From the NCBI GenBank assembly GCA_017601265.1, contig JAFNJA010000022.1, positions 1 through 14,524 of the forward strand: a stretch of DNA of 14,524 bases, read 5' to 3'. The notes below the pieces were generated by a model. It was not told the origin of the DNA. It did not search any database and worked only from the letters and a program-made list of their open reading frames with translations. Below, piece after piece: positions 12,994 through 14,524 of the stretch; position 1 is the stretch's first letter, and each line of letters starts with the position of its first letter. The stretch comes from Candidatus Brockarchaeota archaeon (lineage in GTDB: Archaea; Thermoproteota; EX4484-205; DTQO01). The translations under genes were made by a program, and so were the position numbers.

Positions 12994-14524
12994 TTGAGGG
13001 GGTACGCGGGCAAGTTTCTCGAGATAGACCTTTCAACTAAGTCCGTCAAGGAGGAGCGCTTTCCGGACGAACTGCTGAGGACCTACCTCGGAGGCAGGGG
13101 TCTTGGGGTGAAAATACTATGGGACAGGCTCGGGTCTAAGTGGGGCTCCGTCGACCCCCTGGGCCCCGAGAACCTCCTGCTTTTCCTCACGGGCCCCCTC
13201 ACGGGCTACTTCCCCGGCGGCAGGACCTGCGTCACGGGCAAGAGCCCCCAGAGCAACGGGGCTGTGGGTTCGACCGTAGCGGGCGAATTCGGGATCGAAC
13301 TGAAGTGCGCCGGATACGACGGGATCATATTCTCCGGGGTTTCGGAGAAGCCCACGTACGTCCTCGTGTTCGACGGCCAAGTCGTCTTCAAGGACGCCAG
13401 CCACGTTTGGGGGAAGGGCGGCCAAGAAACCCTGAAAGCGATCACGAGGGAGAGCAGGAAGGCCGTGCAGGACCTGAAGCCCGGCCTGGGCGAATTGATA
13501 GAACCCTCGACGCTTTACATCGGCCCCGCGGGCGAGAGGAAGGTCCGGATCGCTGCCGTGATGGCAAAATGGACCCACGCAGCCGGCTACGGGGGTTACG
13601 GCGCCGTCATGGGGAGCAAGAACCTCAAGGCGGTTGTGGCGAAGGGCACGGGCCCGCTGCCCGAGGCCGCGAACATGCCCTCAGCTTTGGCGCTGATCGA
13701 GAGGATCTGCAAAGCCTGCTACAAGAACGACAAGTTCAGGAGGTGGGGGACCGGCTACCTCGGCTACGAAGTAGGGGCGCAAACGAGCAGCGAACCCGTG
13801 AGGAACTGGCAGGAGGAATGGCACGACGAGAGGAGCTTCGGCGTAGACATGTTCGAGCAGAGGGTTTGGATAAAGAGGTATTGGGGTGACTTCGGCTGCC
13901 CCACTACCTGCCTCAAGCTCGCTTCGCCCAAGGCTGGGCCGTACAAGGGAGCGATCACGGACAACCCGGACTACGAGATACAGGCGTACCAGGGGACCAA
14001 CCTAGGCGTCTTCACGCCTGAAGGCAACGTCTACCTTTCGTCCATTGTGGACGACTTGGGGATCTGCGGGATCCAGGGCGGAAACGCCATGGGTTTCGCC
14101 GCCGAGCTCTTCCAGAGGGGGATACTCACCTCCGAAGACGTCGGGTTCGACCTCAAGTGGGGCGACGTCGAAGCGTTCGCGAACCTCTCGAGGAAGATAG
14201 CCTTCAGGGAGGGCATAGGGGACATCCTCGCCGAGGGCACGTACAGGGCCGCGGTCAAGATAGGGGAAATGAAAGGCTTGGACGTCTTGAAGTACGCGGT
14301 GCAGTCCAAGGGGATAGGGATAGGCGCGCACGGGATCAGGAGCAAGCTCGACTACACCATAGACATCTCGTACGCGTGCTCGACTCAGGGCGGAGACCAC
14401 ACTTCCGTCGCCCTCCTTCCGATCGAGGCCGGGAACAGCGAGCTCACGCTCGCGCTCCCCGGCTCCGGAGCTTACTGCTGGTTCAACATCTTCGAAACCG
14501 CCGCTCCGCGCCTCTGCGAGCGAC
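12994..14524 (+). CDS. Aldehyde ferredoxin oxidoreductase-family large subunit (tungstopterin; cut by window edge)
   Basis: The first 510 residues of an AOR-family enzyme, which oxidises aldehydes to acids (or runs the reverse) at a bis-pyranopterin tungsten centre with one Fe-S cluster. It opens with RGYAGKFLEIDLSTKSV and YLGGRGLGVKILWD, the pterin-binding N-terminal domain, followed by SNGAVGSTVAGEFG and GYGGYGAVMGSKNLKAV. The cluster motif reads GDFGCPTTC: C302 and C306 are present, but the first ligand of the usual CxxCxxxC is D299. C508, right at the window edge, probably supplies the fourth ligand. E328 (DYEIQAYQGTNLG) and H469 (QGGDHTS) match the catalytic Glu and His of Pyrococcus AOR. 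Start is TTG 12994, one base past the ferredoxin stop, with a good ribosome site. The substrate cannot be told; aldehyde, ketone or acyl-CoA-reducing (BamB-like) roles are all open. Confidence 0.93.
   Translation, partial: MRGYAGKFLEIDLSTKSVKEERFPDELLRTYLGGRGLGVKILWDRLGSKWGSVDPLGPENLLLFLTGPLTGYFPGGRTCVTGKSPQSNGAVGSTVAGEFGIELKCAGYDGIIFSGVSEKPTYVLVFDGQVVFKDASHVWGKGGQETLKAITRESRKAVQDLKPGLGELIEPSTLYIGPAGERKVRIAAVMAKWTHAAGYGGYGAVMGSKNLKAVVAKGTGPLPEAANMPSALALIERICKACYKNDKFRRWGTGYLGYEVGAQTSSEPVRNWQEEWHDERSFGVDMFEQRVWIKRYWGDFGCPTTCLKLASPKAGPYKGAITDNPDYEIQAYQGTNLGVFTPEGNVYLSSIVDDLGICGIQGGNAMGFAAELFQRGILTSEDVGFDLKWGDVEAFANLSRKIAFREGIGDILAEGTYRAAVKIGEMKGLDVLKYAVQSKGIGIGAHGIRSKLDYTIDISYACSTQGGDHTSVALLPIEAGNSELTLALPGSGAYCWFNIFETAAPRLCER

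Noticed and set aside
13140..13889. Plus-strand 249-codon frame inside the oxidoreductase gene
   Set aside because: It is a shifted frame of the AOR-family gene, charged and repetitive, with no domain.

Overview
The window looks like chromosomal DNA of a thermophilic archaeon, most likely in the Thermoproteota (TACK) group. The reasons are arginine coded mostly by AGG, isoleucine often by ATA, AT-rich TATA-like boxes about 26 bases before the inferred transcription starts, very short 5' leaders, and the gene content (a tungsten-type aldehyde ferredoxin oxidoreductase with a polyferredoxin, archaeal zinc-ribbon proteins, an HtpX-like protease, a GH3 glycosidase). The G+C content is high (estimated by eye). 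I cannot name a genus.

Layout. Bases 1-279 hold the end of a D-2-hydroxyacid dehydrogenase (+ strand). From 419 to 7964 there is a run of minus-strand genes: a small zinc-ribbon protein, an AAC(3)-family acetyltransferase, a GH3 beta-glycosidase, a possible 55-residue ORF coupled to an aspartate kinase, a VOC/glyoxalase protein and an M24 metallopeptidase. Most of these have their own promoter-like sequence, so this is a string of single genes and not one operon. A 388-base divergent gap (7965-8352) holds a possible broken minus-strand gene. It is followed on the plus strand by an MFS exporter-like transporter, a 360-base GC-rich non-coding stretch and a single-domain YegP/DUF1508 protein. 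A zinc-ribbon protein (minus) and an HtpX-like membrane protease (plus) form a divergent pair around 11174-11293.

The right end (12471-14524) is a tight two-gene operon: a 16-cysteine four-cluster ferredoxin, then an aldehyde ferredoxin oxidoreductase-family large subunit that starts with TTG one base after the ferredoxin stop and runs off the window. Together they would make a tungstopterin enzyme that passes electrons from a carbonyl substrate to the polyferredoxin (or the reverse).

No CRISPR array, tRNA, rRNA, insertion sequence or clear defence system was found. The points most worth a second look are an Asp in place of one cluster-ligand Cys in the oxidoreductase, a canonical EF-hand loop inside the HtpX-like protease, a possible frameshifted small gene, a possible missed small ORF after the aspartate kinase, and the GC-rich hairpin-bearing gap before yegP. 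I do not see convincing evidence for a wholly new multi-gene system.
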